Below the pieces are notes generated by a model. That model ran no database searches, was not told where the DNA came from, and saw nothing but the letters and a program-made list of their open reading frames with translations. A DNA stretch of 64,000 nucleotides. It comes from Paenibacillus tundrae (GTDB lineage: Bacteria > Bacillota > Bacilli > Paenibacillales > Paenibacillaceae). The position numbers were made by a program, and so were the translations under genes. The stretch spans positions 1,240,001 through 1,304,000 of the forward strand of contig NZ_CP145605.1 of assembly GCF_036884255.1 (NCBI RefSeq), given 5' to 3'. Shown piece after piece: positions 45,581 through 55,723 of the stretch (the first letter of the stretch is position 1; each line of letters opens with the position of its first letter).

Positions 45581-45622
45581 AGCCTCATTTTTATGGCGTT
45601 GCCAGGAAAATGAGGCTTTTTG
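45581..45622 (+). terminator. Terminator after the PAP2 gene
   Basis: AGCCTCATTTT (45581-45591) and AAAATGAGGCT (45607-45617), then TTTTGTG. Confidence 0.85.
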
Positions 45623-45737
45623 TGCTGTGAATTTCCGAACATATTCTGAGCTTTTACTAAAGTGATTGTAAATTTTCATTGTTAAATGAAATTTATGAAA
45701 GATGGATGGGATATATCTACAATTTACGACGGAGTTT

Positions 45738-45745
45738 GTCGATAT
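45738..45745 (+). promoter_or_regulatory. Possible sigma-D -10 element
   Basis: GTCGATAT is one base from the sigma-D -10 GCCGATAT and lies 36 bp before a chemotaxis transducer start; the matching -35 TAAA is not clear. Confidence 0.35.
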
Positions 45746-45780
45746 AGTATTGATATGTACGATGCTAAGGAGTGGGAACT

Positions 45781-47520
45781 ATGAAGAACACGTGGGGAAA
45801 CGTGGCGGGGAAATTTAGGTTAACGATTCGCATGAAGTTATTACTTGGTTTTGCAATCGTGGTCGCATTGCTTGCCTTTGTAAGCATCTATTCAGCAACA
45901 CAGATTAAGGACATGTCCAACAAGGCAAATGACATTGACCAGACGTGGATGCCTAGTGTAAGCCTTCTAGGTATGATGAATGGTGATGTATCCGATGTGG
46001 AGCGTCTTGCTTTGGCAGTGATCGTGGAAACGAGCCAAGAGGAGATTACCAAGCTCAATGAATCTTTGCAGTTTCTCTTAACCAAGATCGAGGATGAGCG
46101 TAAACAACTCGTTGCGCTGATTGGTAACAATGAAGAAGCCATGAAGCTATACAATGAGAGCTTTAGTCCAAACTACGATGCCTATGTGGAAAAGATGCCT
46201 GCATTCATTGAGTTCGGCAAAGATAACAATTATGGTGAGGCGAGTAGACTACATAGTGAATCCTATCCTCTATGGTATACTGCGAATGACACGATTGCTA
46301 AATTGATTGAACTTGGCAATACGGGATCAGATGCAGCTACGAATTCATCGGTTGAATCAGCCGATAGAGCCTTCGTCATTATTGTAGCTCTAAGTATTAC
46401 AGCGATCGTACTCGCATTGTTTATTGCGATCTTTATCTCGATCATTATCTCCAGACCGATTCAAAAAATGAATGAGGCAGCGATGCTTATTGCAAATGGA
46501 GACCTGACAGGAGAGACAATTCTCCTTAAGAACAAGGATGAGCTGGGAACCCTCGCAGAATCCTTCAACGTTATGACAGGTAATTTGCGTAATATGATCC
46601 AATCTGTATCTATGACTTCGCAACAAGTTGCAGCTTCATCGGAAGAACTGCTGGCTAGTGCGGAGCAAAATACAAGTGCATCCAAACAAATCTCGGAAAC
46701 AGTGGAAGAGCTGGCGGTAGGTACATCCGATCAAGTAAATATCGTTAAGCGTTCATCCCAAGCAATGAGCGAGATGGCTTTAGGTTCTGAACAAATTGCA
46801 GAGCTTGCTCAAAGTGTATCGGTATCAGCGGTAGATGCAGCTAATCAGTCTTCCGAAGGAAATATGATCATCAAACAGGCTGTAGAACAAATGGGATCTG
46901 TACGTAATTCCATTGCTTCCTTATCGTCATTAGTTACGGGATTGGGAGAACGTTCTACAGAGATCGGTAATATCACAGAGGTTATCAACAACATTGCTCG
47001 TCAAACGAACCTGCTTGCACTCAATGCTGCGATTGAAGCAGCTCGTGCAGGTGAGCATGGTAAAGGTTTCGCTGTCGTTGCTGGTGAAGTGCGTAAGCTG
47101 GCAGAGGAATCCTCGATCTCTGCACAGCGAATTACGGACCTGGTGCAATTGATTCAAAATGATACAGGCCATGCGGTACAAGCTGTGAAAGTGAACAGCA
47201 GCGAAACCGAAGCTGGAATCGAGATGGTAACTGCAGCAGGCCAAGCCTTCGAACAGATCTCAGATGCCGTGAACAAGGTAGCGGGTGAAATTCAAGAAGT
47301 ATCAGCAGGCTCGGAAGAGATGTCAGCGAGTACGAATGAAGTTGTGGGATATGTAGATCAGATCTCCAATATTGCTGAGGAAGCTGCAGGGGGAGCACAT
47401 AACGTATCTGCTGCAACGGAGGAACAGTTAGCTTCCATGGAAGAGATTGCATCATCCGCGAGTTCATTGTCCCAAATGGCAGAGGAACTGCAAGAACAGA
47501 TCAATAAATTCAAGGTATAG
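45781..47520 (+). CDS. Methyl-accepting chemotaxis protein with four-helix-bundle sensor
   Basis: 579 aa from ATG 45781, 8 nt after AAGGAG; the GTG at 45772 touches the ribosome site. First membrane helix ([19 protein letters not shown]), an extracellular four-helix-bundle domain (about 40-200), second helix ([20 protein letters not shown]), HAMP ([20 protein letters not shown]) and a long signalling coiled coil with tip [21 protein letters not shown] near 410. Methylation-helix Glu/Gln-rich stretches flank it. It reports a ligand to CheA/CheW. The ligand is unknown. Confidence 0.95.
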   Translation: MKNTWGNVAGKFRLTIRMKLLLGFAIVVALLAFVSIYSATQIKDMSNKANDIDQTWMPSVSLLGMMNGDVSDVERLALAVIVETSQEEITKLNESLQFLLTKIEDERKQLVALIGNNEEAMKLYNESFSPNYDAYVEKMPAFIEFGKDNNYGEASRLHSESYPLWYTANDTIAKLIELGNTGSDAATNSSVESADRAFVIIVALSITAIVLALFIAIFISIIISRPIQKMNEAAMLIANGDLTGETILLKNKDELGTLAESFNVMTGNLRNMIQSVSMTSQQVAASSEELLASAEQNTSASKQISETVEELAVGTSDQVNIVKRSSQAMSEMALGSEQIAELAQSVSVSAVDAANQSSEGNMIIKQAVEQMGSVRNSIASLSSLVTGLGERSTEIGNITEVINNIARQTNLLALNAAIEAARAGEHGKGFAVVAGEVRKLAEESSISAQRITDLVQLIQNDTGHAVQAVKVNSSETEAGIEMVTAAGQAFEQISDAVNKVAGEIQEVSAGSEEMSASTNEVVGYVDQISNIAEEAAGGAHNVSAATEEQLASMEEIASSASSLSQMAEELQEQINKFKV

Positions 47521-47846
47521 TCTATACTGACATTTCGCTGCGTATTGGAATGAGCAGTGCAATGATGTAGCGGGCTTACTGGAATGCTAGTATGAATAGA
47601 AGTCGTTATCTGGCGGGATGTATTCCGTTAGGTGACGGCTTCTTTGGTATTGGTACATATCAAAGCTGAATATGTCACAACAATGTTATTTCAGAAGTCA
47701 CCAATGCTTATATTGGAAGTTAGACAAAAGACTATAATGGAAATTAATGGTGGAATTAACAGGGAGTCACACCATAGAGAGGAGCGGGTTGGAATCGTTT
47801 TATACAAGGCAATGTGTAACAGAATTGATGAAGAGGAGATGAATGA
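47521..47846. other. 326-bp leader region of the cellulase operon
   Basis: It contains the transducer's terminator (47599-47645) and a TATAAT at 47733-47738 with no standard -35 at 17 bp. The 74-codon frame 47632-47856 has no ribosome site and is not called. No catabolite (cre) box was evident. Confidence 0.45.
47599..47645 (+). terminator. Terminator after chemotaxis gene
   Basis: GAAGTCGTTATC (47599-47610) pairs with GGTGACGGCTTC (47631-47642) through 12 bp including three G-U pairs, then TTT. Confidence 0.5.
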
Positions 47847-50846
47847 TTGGACATGAAACGAAGCTGGTGGAGGCGAATCGCAATCATTGCGTTGTCGGCA
47901 GGACTACTGGCAGGGAGTTTACCGGTGGGTACAGGATGGATAGGCAAGGCGGATGCGGCCGCTGGCACTCACAATTATGCAGAAGCTCTGCAGAAATCGA
48001 TCTATTTCTATGAAACTCAACGTTCAGGTAAACTACCGGCGAATAACCGAGTGGAATGGCGGGGAGATTCAGGGCTACGTGACGGAGCCGATGTTGGTAT
48101 TGATCTGACAGGTGGATGGCACGATGCTGGCGATCACGTGAAATTCGGTTTGCCGATGGCTTATTCAGCTACGATGCTGGCTTGGTCTGTAGTCGAATAT
48201 CGCGACGGTTACGAGAATGCAGGACAGCTGGAAGAGATTAAGGAGAATATTAAGTGGGCGACAGACTACTTTGTGAAAGCGCATACGAAACCAAACGAAC
48301 TATGGGGACAAGTTGGATCAGGACACGTGGATCATGCTTGGTGGGGGCCTGCAGAAGTGATGCAGATGAACCGTCCATCGTTCAAGATCGATGCTTCTTG
48401 CCCAGGTAGTGATCTTGCGGCAGAGACGGCAGCAGCGCTCGCAGCAGCTTCCATTGTATTTGCAGACGATGAACCGGAGTATTCGGCGAAGTTGCTCCGA
48501 CATGCTAAGGAGCTATACAGCTTCGCAGATACGTATCGTGGTAAATACTCGGATTGTATTACGGATGCGCAGTCCTTCTACAATTCATGGTCGGGGTATT
48601 ACGATGAACTGGCTTGGGGCGGAGCATGGCTTTATTTAGCTACTAATGATAGCGCTTACTTGTCCAAAGCAATTGCTGCTACCGATCAATGGTCGTCGGG
48701 TGGTCCTTCCAATTGGCCTTACACCTGGACACAGGGTTGGGATAACAAAAACTATGGAGCACAGATTCTTCTAGCCCGCATTACTTCCAGTCTGAATATG
48801 CCAGAGGCGACAAGGTTTATTCAGTCAACGGAGCGTAATCTGGATTATTGGTCGGTCGGTACCAATGGGCACAGAGTGACGTATACGCCAGGAGGCCTTG
48901 CTTGGTTGGATCAGTGGGGCTCGCTCCGCTATGCGTCGAGTGCGTCATTTATTGCATTTGTATATTCAGATTGGGTCAATGATCCTGTGAAAAAAGCAAG
49001 ATATCAGGACTTCGCAGTTTCGCAAATGAACTACATCTTAGGGGATAACCCACGCCAGGGCAGTTATGTGGTTGGTTATGGGCAGAATGCTCCGGAGCAT
49101 CCACATCATCGTACAGCTCACGGTTCATGGGTCAATAGTGAAAGTACCCCATCGAGTCACCGTCATATTTTGTATGGCGCCTTGGTCGGGGGTCCGAATG
49201 CATCAGATCAATACACGGATGATATTGGGGACTATGTTAGCAACGAGGTTGCAACCGACTATAATGCGGGATTCACGGGAGCGCTCGCGAAGATGAATCT
49301 ATTGTTTGGTCAAGGGCATCAGCCTCTTGCCAACTTTCCTGCCCCTGAAGTAAAGGGGGATGAATTTTTCGTCGAAGCAGCCATTAAGGCTTCCGGTTCA
49401 AACTACACGGAGATTAGAGCCATGCTGAACAATCGCTCAGCCTGGCCTGCACGGATGGGGGATCAACTCTCATTTAAATACTTCCTTGATCTAAGTGAGA
49501 TCTATGCGGCAGGGCGTACAGTCTCGGATGTCAATGTCACTGCATCTTATGCGGAAGGTGCAACGATCTCGCAACCTGTAGTCGTGGATGCAAGCCAACA
49601 TATTTATGCAATTACCGCCGACTTCAGTGGAACCAAAATCTATCCTGGTGGAGAGGGGCACTATCGCAAAGAAATACAGTTTCGCATTACCGGCCCTCAA
49701 GGGGCTTGGAATCCGAATAACGACCACTCATTTCAGAATCTAGGTACTGGTAATGTGGCGAAAAGTACCAATCTACCCGTCTATGATGCTGGGGTACGCG
49801 TATATGGTGAGGAGCCAGGGATTGCTCCTGTAACGGTTCCAATCGCACCTGCTAACGTGCAGGCTCTAGCAGGAAGCGCGCAAGTAGCGCTCAACTGGAC
49901 AGCAGTGCCAGGCGCCACATCCTACTCAGTGAAGCGTTCTGAGACAGCAGGTGGAACGTACACCTCTGTAGCCACTGGAATCAACGGGCTAACACATACA
50001 GATACCGGCTTAACGAACGGAACAACCTATTACTATGTCGTTACTGCGGTGAACTCTGCAGGAGAGTCAGGGAATTCTGTTCAAGTTTCGGCAACACCTC
50101 AGGCTACTACAGTCGTACCTGGTACGTTGACGTTAACTGGAACGGCGGGTAACGCTCAAACGATCTTATCTTGGACATCATCAACAGGAGCTGCAAGTTA
50201 CAAAGTACAGCGTGCGCTTGCAGGAGGAGCCTACACGGATGTAGCAACAGGTTTAACTACACTTACCTATACCGATGAAGCGACAGTGAATGGGACGACA
50301 TACAGCTACCGCATTATGGCTGTTAACGCAGCGGGGCAGACGTTGTCCAATGTTGTGACGCTGACACCAAGTGCGCCGCCAGCAACGACGGGCACATTGG
50401 AAGTTCAGTATCGAACTACAGGATCTGGCGTGTCCAGTAATGCAGTGACACCACAATTCATTGTGAAGAACACGGGAACTCAGGCGGTTGATCTGAGTAC
50501 AGTGAAGCTACGTTACTATTTTACGAAGGATGGTTCAGTCGATCTGAGCTTCTGGTGTGACTATGCACAGGTGGGCGCTGCCAATATTGAAGGCCGGTTC
50601 GTAACGGTGAATCCGGCGAAGGGTACGGCAGATACCTATCTGGAGATAAGTTTTAAATCCGGTGCAGGCAGTCTAGCTCCTGGGGCGGAGACAGGTGTCA
50701 TTCAGGCACGCTTCTCTAAGACCAACTGGAGCAATTTTGATCAGAGCAATGACTATTCTTATGATGCAACGAAGACGGCTTTTACTGCCTGGAGTCAAGT
50801 GACTGGATATCAGGGCAGCACACAAGTGTGGGGAATTGAACCATAA
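47847..50846 (+). CDS. Secreted GH9 cellulase with CBM3c, two FnIII and a CBM3 domain
   Basis: 999 aa, TTG start at 47847 eight nt after GAGGAG. Signal peptide (about 1-36, ending KADAAAG), GH9 catalytic domain (about 38-490) with GGWHDAGDHVKFGLPMA (catalytic Asp pair near 93-96), HPHHRTAHGSW, and SNEVATDYNAGF with the acid Glu467. A fused CBM3c follows (about 505-655; EVKGDEFFVEA, YAEGATISQPVVV), which makes such enzymes processive endoglucanases. Then two fibronectin III modules (about 664-750, 755-845) and a C-terminal cellulose-binding CBM3 (about 848-999, NWSNFDQSNDYSYD). First gene of a two-gene operon with GH48, 73 bp apart. Confidence 0.96.
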   Translation: MDMKRSWWRRIAIIALSAGLLAGSLPVGTGWIGKADAAAGTHNYAEALQKSIYFYETQRSGKLPANNRVEWRGDSGLRDGADVGIDLTGGWHDAGDHVKFGLPMAYSATMLAWSVVEYRDGYENAGQLEEIKENIKWATDYFVKAHTKPNELWGQVGSGHVDHAWWGPAEVMQMNRPSFKIDASCPGSDLAAETAAALAAASIVFADDEPEYSAKLLRHAKELYSFADTYRGKYSDCITDAQSFYNSWSGYYDELAWGGAWLYLATNDSAYLSKAIAATDQWSSGGPSNWPYTWTQGWDNKNYGAQILLARITSSLNMPEATRFIQSTERNLDYWSVGTNGHRVTYTPGGLAWLDQWGSLRYASSASFIAFVYSDWVNDPVKKARYQDFAVSQMNYILGDNPRQGSYVVGYGQNAPEHPHHRTAHGSWVNSESTPSSHRHILYGALVGGPNASDQYTDDIGDYVSNEVATDYNAGFTGALAKMNLLFGQGHQPLANFPAPEVKGDEFFVEAAIKASGSNYTEIRAMLNNRSAWPARMGDQLSFKYFLDLSEIYAAGRTVSDVNVTASYAEGATISQPVVVDASQHIYAITADFSGTKIYPGGEGHYRKEIQFRITGPQGAWNPNNDHSFQNLGTGNVAKSTNLPVYDAGVRVYGEEPGIAPVTVPIAPANVQALAGSAQVALNWTAVPGATSYSVKRSETAGGTYTSVATGINGLTHTDTGLTNGTTYYYVVTAVNSAGESGNSVQVSATPQATTVVPGTLTLTGTAGNAQTILSWTSSTGAASYKVQRALAGGAYTDVATGLTTLTYTDEATVNGTTYSYRIMAVNAAGQTLSNVVTLTPSAPPATTGTLEVQYRTTGSGVSSNAVTPQFIVKNTGTQAVDLSTVKLRYYFTKDGSVDLSFWCDYAQVGAANIEGRFVTVNPAKGTADTYLEISFKSGAGSLAPGAETGVIQARFSKTNWSNFDQSNDYSYDATKTAFTAWSQVTGYQGSTQVWGIEP

Positions 50847-50919
50847 TGACCCGTGGAGGCGCCGAATATTCCAAACGTAGCGGATCTTAATAATTCTACT
50901 CATTTAGGGAGGTAAGTAC

Positions 50920-53900
50920 ATGTTGAAATCAGCGACGAAGAAAAGTTTGACGGCCATGCTGGCAGGTACAATGATGTTGACCGGATATACCGGACTATGG
51001 GCGGGGCCAGGTCAGGCACATGCTGCGGATTCAGCGATTGAGCTTCAGGCAGAGAGTATAAATGAACAGCGGTTTCTGCAATTGTATGATCAATTGAAAG
51101 ACCCGGCTAATGGATATTTTTCACCAGAGGGGATTCCCTATCATTCGATTGAAACGTTGCTGAGCGAAGCACCTGACTATGGGCATATGACAACTTCGGA
51201 GGCATACAGCTACTGGTTATGGCTAGAGACCATGTATGGTCACTACACAGGTGATTGGTCGAAACTCGAAGCAGCTTGGGACAACATGGAGAAATACATT
51301 ATTCCAGTCAATGAAGGTGATGGCAAGGAAGAGCAGCCTACGATGAGTTATTATAATCCGAATAGCCCAGCAACGTACGCTGCGGAAAAACCGTTCCCGG
51401 ATCAGTATCCTTCAGCGATTAATGGACAATATGCGGCAGGCAAAGATCCACTCGATGCCGAACTTAAGGCTTCGTATGGCAATAACCAGACCTATCTGAT
51501 GCACTGGCTGCTTGATGTAGATAATTGGTACGGATATGGGAATTTGCTGAATCCATCACACACGGCTGCTTATGTGAATACGTTCCAGCGTGGTGAACAA
51601 GAGTCCGTATGGGAAGCGATCCCCCATCCATCGCAAGATAATAAAACGTTCGGCAAAGCCAATGAAGGCTTCATGAGTCTGTTCACGAAAGAAAATCAGG
51701 CACCTGCAGCTCAATGGCGTTATACCAACGCAACAGATGCTGATGCACGTGCGGTACAAGTGCTGTACTGGGCCAAAGAAATGGGTTATACCAATACGAA
51801 GTATCTGGATAAAGCGAAGAAGATGGGGGACTATCTGCGGTATGGTATGCATGATAAGTACTTCCAGAAGATCGGTAGTGCGAAGAACGGGACACCTACT
51901 CCGGGTACAGGTAAAGATTCCAACATGTACCTGATGGCATGGTACACCTCATGGGGCGGTGGCTTAGGGCAAGGTGGAGAATGGGCATGGCGCATTGGAG
52001 CGAGTCATACGCACCAGGCTTATCAAAATCCGGTTGCGGCCTATGCGCTGTCCGATCCTGCTGGTGGCTTGATTCCAAAATCGACAACAGCGAAGGACGA
52101 CTGGAATGCATCCTTGAAGCGTCAATTGGAGTTCTACACGTGGCTGCAATCGCATGAAGGTGCTATTGGCGGAGGGGCAACTAACAGTCTGGATGGCTCC
52201 TACAAAGCGTATCCGGCAGGAGTAAGTACTTTTTATGATATGGCATATCAGGAAGCACCAGTATATCGTGACCCAGACTCCAACACATGGTTTGGATTCC
52301 AGGCTTGGTCGCTCGAACGTGTAGCAGAGATGTACTATATTCTTGCTGAGAGTGGCGATTTGAGCTCCGAGAACTTCCAAATGGCCAAAAAAGTCATTAC
52401 CAAATGGATTGATTGGACGAAGGACTATGTATTTGTAGATGAACGCCCGGTAACGGATGCTCAAGGTTATTACCTGAATGCAGCCGGTCAGCGTGTACTT
52501 GGTGGAACCAATGTGCAAGTAGCGACAACGCCTGCGCCAGGGGAATTCTGGATTCCAGGCGGTCAGGAATGGCAGGGTCAACCTGATCAATGGAATGGAT
52601 TCAGCTCCTTTACAGAGAATCCGAATTTCCATGTCGTCACGAAAGATCCAGCACAGGATACAGGTGTATTGGGCAGTTATATTAAAGCTCTTACCTTCTT
52701 CGCAGCAGGTACTCAGGCAGAGGAAGGTGTGTTAAGTGCTGATGGGCAGGAAGCTAAGGATCTCGCTGAGAAGCTTCTGGACACAGCATGGGACTATAAT
52801 GACGGCGTGGGAATTGTAACGGAAGAAGTGCGTAAGGACTATTTCCGCTTCTTTGCAAAAGAAATCTACATTCCTGCAAACTGGACGGGAACGTTTGGTC
52901 AAGGGAACGCCATTCCAGGAACGGCTGGTATTCCTTCTGATCCAGCGAAAGGCGGAAACGGTGTATACATCGGGTACTCCGATCTTCGTCCGGCCATCAA
53001 GCAAGATCCAGCATGGGCTTACTTAGATAACTTGTACAAAACGTCATACAATCCAACAACGAAAACATGGGAAAAAGGAGCGCCAACCTTTACGTATCAC
53101 CGTTTCTGGTCACAGGTTGACATGGCTACCGCATACGGCGAATATGATCGTTTGCTTGGAGATGAAGAGACACCAGTAGTTGAAGTGCCCGCAGCACCTG
53201 TTGGTGTAACAGCCACAGGGGCTAGTGAACAAGTCGTACTGAAATGGAACACAGCTCCAGGTGCAGCTTCATACACAGTGAAGCGTGCTGAAGTAGACGG
53301 TGGGCCATACACTTCGGTTGCAACAGGAGTCACAGGCACAACCTTTACAGACGCGGACTTGACTAATGGCACGACCTATTATTACACCGTCACAGCGGTC
53401 AATGCCGTAGGTGAATCCACGCCATCTTCACAGGTATCTGCAACGCCGCAAGCGGGCGCGGTCGTACCAGATGTACTGACGCTTACAGGCACGGCAGGCA
53501 ATGCTCAGACCGTATTAACATGGAGCGCATCCACAGGGGCGGACAGTTATAACGTACAGCGTTCTGTTAATGGAGCACCGTACACGGACGTGGCAACCCA
53601 TGTAACCGAGTTGACATATACGGACAGCGCGGTAGTCAACGGCACGACGTACAGCTACCGGATTGCGGCCGTGAATGCCAGCGGACAGACATTGTCGAAC
53701 GTGGTAGCATTGACGCCTACAGCGCCTCCTGCTACAACGGGCAGTATAGAGGTGCAATATCGTAATGGGAGTTCGGCAGCCTCCGGCAATGCCATTACGC
53801 CACAGTTTAACGTGAAGAACACAGGTACAACCGAAGTGGATCTAAGCAAGGTAAAGCTACGGTATTACTTCACGAAGGACAGCGCAGCAGAGCTGAGCTT

Positions 53901-54195
53901 CTGGTGTGATTATGCCCAGATTGGTAGCAGTAATGTAGAGGCACGTTTTGTCGCGGTAGACCCAGCGACAGGAACGGCAGACACGTATCTGGAGATTGGA
54001 TTCAAAGCTGGAGCAGGCAGCTTGGCAGCGGGTGCGGAGACAGGGGTCATCCAAGGTCGTTTCTCCAAGACCAACTGGAGCAATTTTGATCAGACGAATG
54101 ACTATTCATTTGATGCAACGCAGACTGCCTTTGGCGCTTGGAGCAAAGTAACTGCTTATCAAGATGGTGTGAAGGTATGGGGAATCGAGCCTTAA
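50920..54195 (+). CDS. Secreted GH48 reducing-end cellobiohydrolase with two FnIII and a CBM3 domain
   Basis: 1091 aa, ATG 50920 behind GGGAGG. Signal peptide (about 1-36, AHAADSA). The GH48 domain (about 40-750) starts NEQRFLQLYDQLKDPANGYF and has TSEAYSYWLWLETMYG with the proposed catalytic Glu, SYYNPNSPATYA, GGGLGQGGEWAWRIGASHTHQ and TYHRFWSQVDMATAYGEYDRL at its end. Two FnIII modules (about 757-845, 850-935) and a CBM3 (about 940-1091) follow, closely similar to those of the GH9 partner. It cuts cellobiose from reducing chain ends and acts with the processive GH9 enzyme on crystalline cellulose. No dockerin, so free enzymes rather than cellulosomal. Confidence 0.97.
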   Translation: MLKSATKKSLTAMLAGTMMLTGYTGLWAGPGQAHAADSAIELQAESINEQRFLQLYDQLKDPANGYFSPEGIPYHSIETLLSEAPDYGHMTTSEAYSYWLWLETMYGHYTGDWSKLEAAWDNMEKYIIPVNEGDGKEEQPTMSYYNPNSPATYAAEKPFPDQYPSAINGQYAAGKDPLDAELKASYGNNQTYLMHWLLDVDNWYGYGNLLNPSHTAAYVNTFQRGEQESVWEAIPHPSQDNKTFGKANEGFMSLFTKENQAPAAQWRYTNATDADARAVQVLYWAKEMGYTNTKYLDKAKKMGDYLRYGMHDKYFQKIGSAKNGTPTPGTGKDSNMYLMAWYTSWGGGLGQGGEWAWRIGASHTHQAYQNPVAAYALSDPAGGLIPKSTTAKDDWNASLKRQLEFYTWLQSHEGAIGGGATNSLDGSYKAYPAGVSTFYDMAYQEAPVYRDPDSNTWFGFQAWSLERVAEMYYILAESGDLSSENFQMAKKVITKWIDWTKDYVFVDERPVTDAQGYYLNAAGQRVLGGTNVQVATTPAPGEFWIPGGQEWQGQPDQWNGFSSFTENPNFHVVTKDPAQDTGVLGSYIKALTFFAAGTQAEEGVLSADGQEAKDLAEKLLDTAWDYNDGVGIVTEEVRKDYFRFFAKEIYIPANWTGTFGQGNAIPGTAGIPSDPAKGGNGVYIGYSDLRPAIKQDPAWAYLDNLYKTSYNPTTKTWEKGAPTFTYHRFWSQVDMATAYGEYDRLLGDEETPVVEVPAAPVGVTATGASEQVVLKWNTAPGAASYTVKRAEVDGGPYTSVATGVTGTTFTDADLTNGTTYYYTVTAVNAVGESTPSSQVSATPQAGAVVPDVLTLTGTAGNAQTVLTWSASTGADSYNVQRSVNGAPYTDVATHVTELTYTDSAVVNGTTYSYRIAAVNASGQTLSNVVALTPTAPPATTGSIEVQYRNGSSAASGNAITPQFNVKNTGTTEVDLSKVKLRYYFTKDSAAELSFWCDYAQIGSSNVEARFVAVDPATGTADTYLEIGFKAGAGSLAAGAETGVIQGRFSKTNWSNFDQTNDYSFDATQTAFGAWSKVTAYQDGVKVWGIEP

Positions 54196-54233
54196 TGGAG
54201 GCGAGCCCATCCATTGTAAATGAGTAAGTGAAG

Positions 54234-54256
54234 CCGGGGAGCAATCCCCGGTTTTT
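54234..54256 (+). terminator. Terminator of the cellulase operon
   Basis: CCGGGGA (54234-54240), loop GCAA, TCCCCGG (54245-54251), then TTTTT. Confidence 0.92.
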
Positions 54257-54499
54257 ACGTTCATGGATACCCAGATCGATATTAAATTAAACATATTTAT
54301 GTATAATTGTGGGTATTTATAGCTTTTATTGGTGTAGTAATGTTTTCCACTTATGGAATGTGATGAATCGGAAGTGGTTCTTAAGAACTATTAAGTGGAT
54401 GGGCTAAAGTATACACGTACTTATGGAGATAAAGTGTGTGACACCAAATGGTTACAATAATTTAACCTTTGTAGAAACCTTCGTATTGAAGCGATTTTT

Positions 54500-54657
54500 C
54501 CCATGTATGGCATGTGTATCCCTGATTCTTATTGCTCAAATGGCATGAATCGAATACAGGACTTTGGTCTGATGATTGTTATGGAAAGCCCCGTTTACAA
54601 TGGGGCAAGCCCGGGAGAACCAAGCCGAGGTTAAAATTCTGTAACATCAGGGGGAAC
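54500..54657 (+). ncRNA. Structured 5' leader of the NlpC/P60 gene, class unknown
   Basis: Stems seen: CTGATG (54569-54574) with CATCAG (54645-54650) plus GTTA (54578-54581) with TAAC (54642-54645) as a closing stem; GCCCC (54588-54592) with GGGGC (54602-54606); AACC (54618-54621) with GGTT (54629-54632). Together they make a three-way junction ending directly at the GGGGGA ribosome site (54651). An outer stem GATTC/GAATC lies upstream. I could not match it to c-di-AMP or other known riboswitches. The rest of the 470-bp gap (54257-54500) shows nothing. Confidence 0.45.
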
Positions 54658-54665
54658 ACGACATC

Positions 54666-55460
54666 ATGAACTGGAAAAGTAAAATGATTACTGCAACACT
54701 AACAGCAACGATGCTGATGGGAAGTCTGACGACAGGAGCACTTACAGCACCGGTATCAGCGGCTGCAGTCCAAAATTCGAAATTAGAGGTTATCTGGGGC
54801 GTTAATATGCGTACTTCAGCATCTTCAAGTGCAAGTGTAGTTCGCATGGTACCAAAAGGTGAGCAAATTACTGTACTCGGGCAGTCTGGATCGAGCTGGT
54901 ACAAAGTACAGGATGCTAACAAACGCACAGGATACATATCCTCTTCATCCAAATATACAAAAGCTGTGAGCGGAAATGCGAACACGTCGACTTCTGGCAG
55001 CAGTTCATCGAATACCAACCAAGCGGCAGTTGAGAAGGTAATCGCTGCAGGTATGAAGTATTGGGGTACTCCTTATGAGTTTGGAGCAAGCCGTAATAGT
55101 ACGGCTACCTTTGATTGTTCCAGCTTCATCCGCCAGGCTTTTATTGATGCACTTGGAATCAAACTGCCAGCCGACTCTCGCCAGCAAGGCGATTATGTTA
55201 AGGGCAAGGGCGCTGTTCAGACCAATTGGAAAAATCTAAAACGCGGCGATCTGATGTATTTCATGTCTTATAAAGGGACTAAGTCGTCCTCATACGCTGG
55301 CGTGAATAAGTCCACAGCAAGAATTACGCACACCGGTATTTATCTAGGTGATGGTAAAGTATTGCATACGTATTCCAACGCCGGTGGCGGTGTAACAATC
55401 AGTGATATCGCAGGTAAGCATTGGGAATATCGCTTCTTGTTCGGTGGAAGTGCGCTGTAG
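54666..55460 (+). CDS. Secreted NlpC/P60 endopeptidase with SH3b domain
   Basis: 264 aa, ATG 54666 behind GGGGGAA. Signal peptide (about 1-33, ending PVSAAA), a bacterial SH3 domain (about 38-100; WGVNMRTSASSSASVVRMV and WYKVQDANKRTGYIS), a Ser/Asn linker and the NlpC/P60 domain (about 120-264): catalytic Cys in ATFDCSSFIRQAF, His in RITHTGIYLGDG, and HTYS as the third position. It hydrolyses D-gamma-Glu-diaminopimelate bonds of wall peptides. Single gene with its own structured leader and terminator; the leader suggests RNA-level control. Confidence 0.93.
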   Translation: MNWKSKMITATLTATMLMGSLTTGALTAPVSAAAVQNSKLEVIWGVNMRTSASSSASVVRMVPKGEQITVLGQSGSSWYKVQDANKRTGYISSSSKYTKAVSGNANTSTSGSSSSNTNQAAVEKVIAAGMKYWGTPYEFGASRNSTATFDCSSFIRQAFIDALGIKLPADSRQQGDYVKGKGAVQTNWKNLKRGDLMYFMSYKGTKSSSYAGVNKSTARITHTGIYLGDGKVLHTYSNAGGGVTISDIAGKHWEYRFLFGGSAL

Positions 55461-55661
55461 GGAAGCAGCATCTCTCAGTTAGATGTGTCTATGCATCCTT
55501 GCGGAATACCTAAACGAACTTTTTGATCTAAGTGTACGTCGGTACATTTGGTTAAGTGAGTGGCTAAAAAGGCTATTCCAATGCTGGGATGCCTCGGACA
55601 TCCATCGTAATCAGAATCGGACTTTTTGAATAACATCTTACTACAAGTGAGACTAACAAAT

Positions 55662-55703
55662 AACCTGCCATCTACGCCACAAAGGGTAGACGGTAGGTTT
55701 TTT
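55662..55703. terminator. Terminator between NlpC/P60 and arsR-like genes
   Basis: AACCTGCCATCTAC (55662-55675) pairs with GTAGACGGTAGGTT (55686-55699) with two mismatches, then TTTT. Confidence 0.75.
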
Positions 55704-55723
55704 ATTGTAATTGCTATCCTAAT

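Noticed and set aside
47632..47856. 74-codon frame before the GH9 gene
   Set aside because: No ribosome site, overlaps the cellulase start, and sits over the preceding terminator.
54500..54657. c-di-AMP (ydaO/yuaA) riboswitch
   Set aside because: Expected by gene context, yet the long conserved core and its pseudoknot bases are not seen; only generic stems are.
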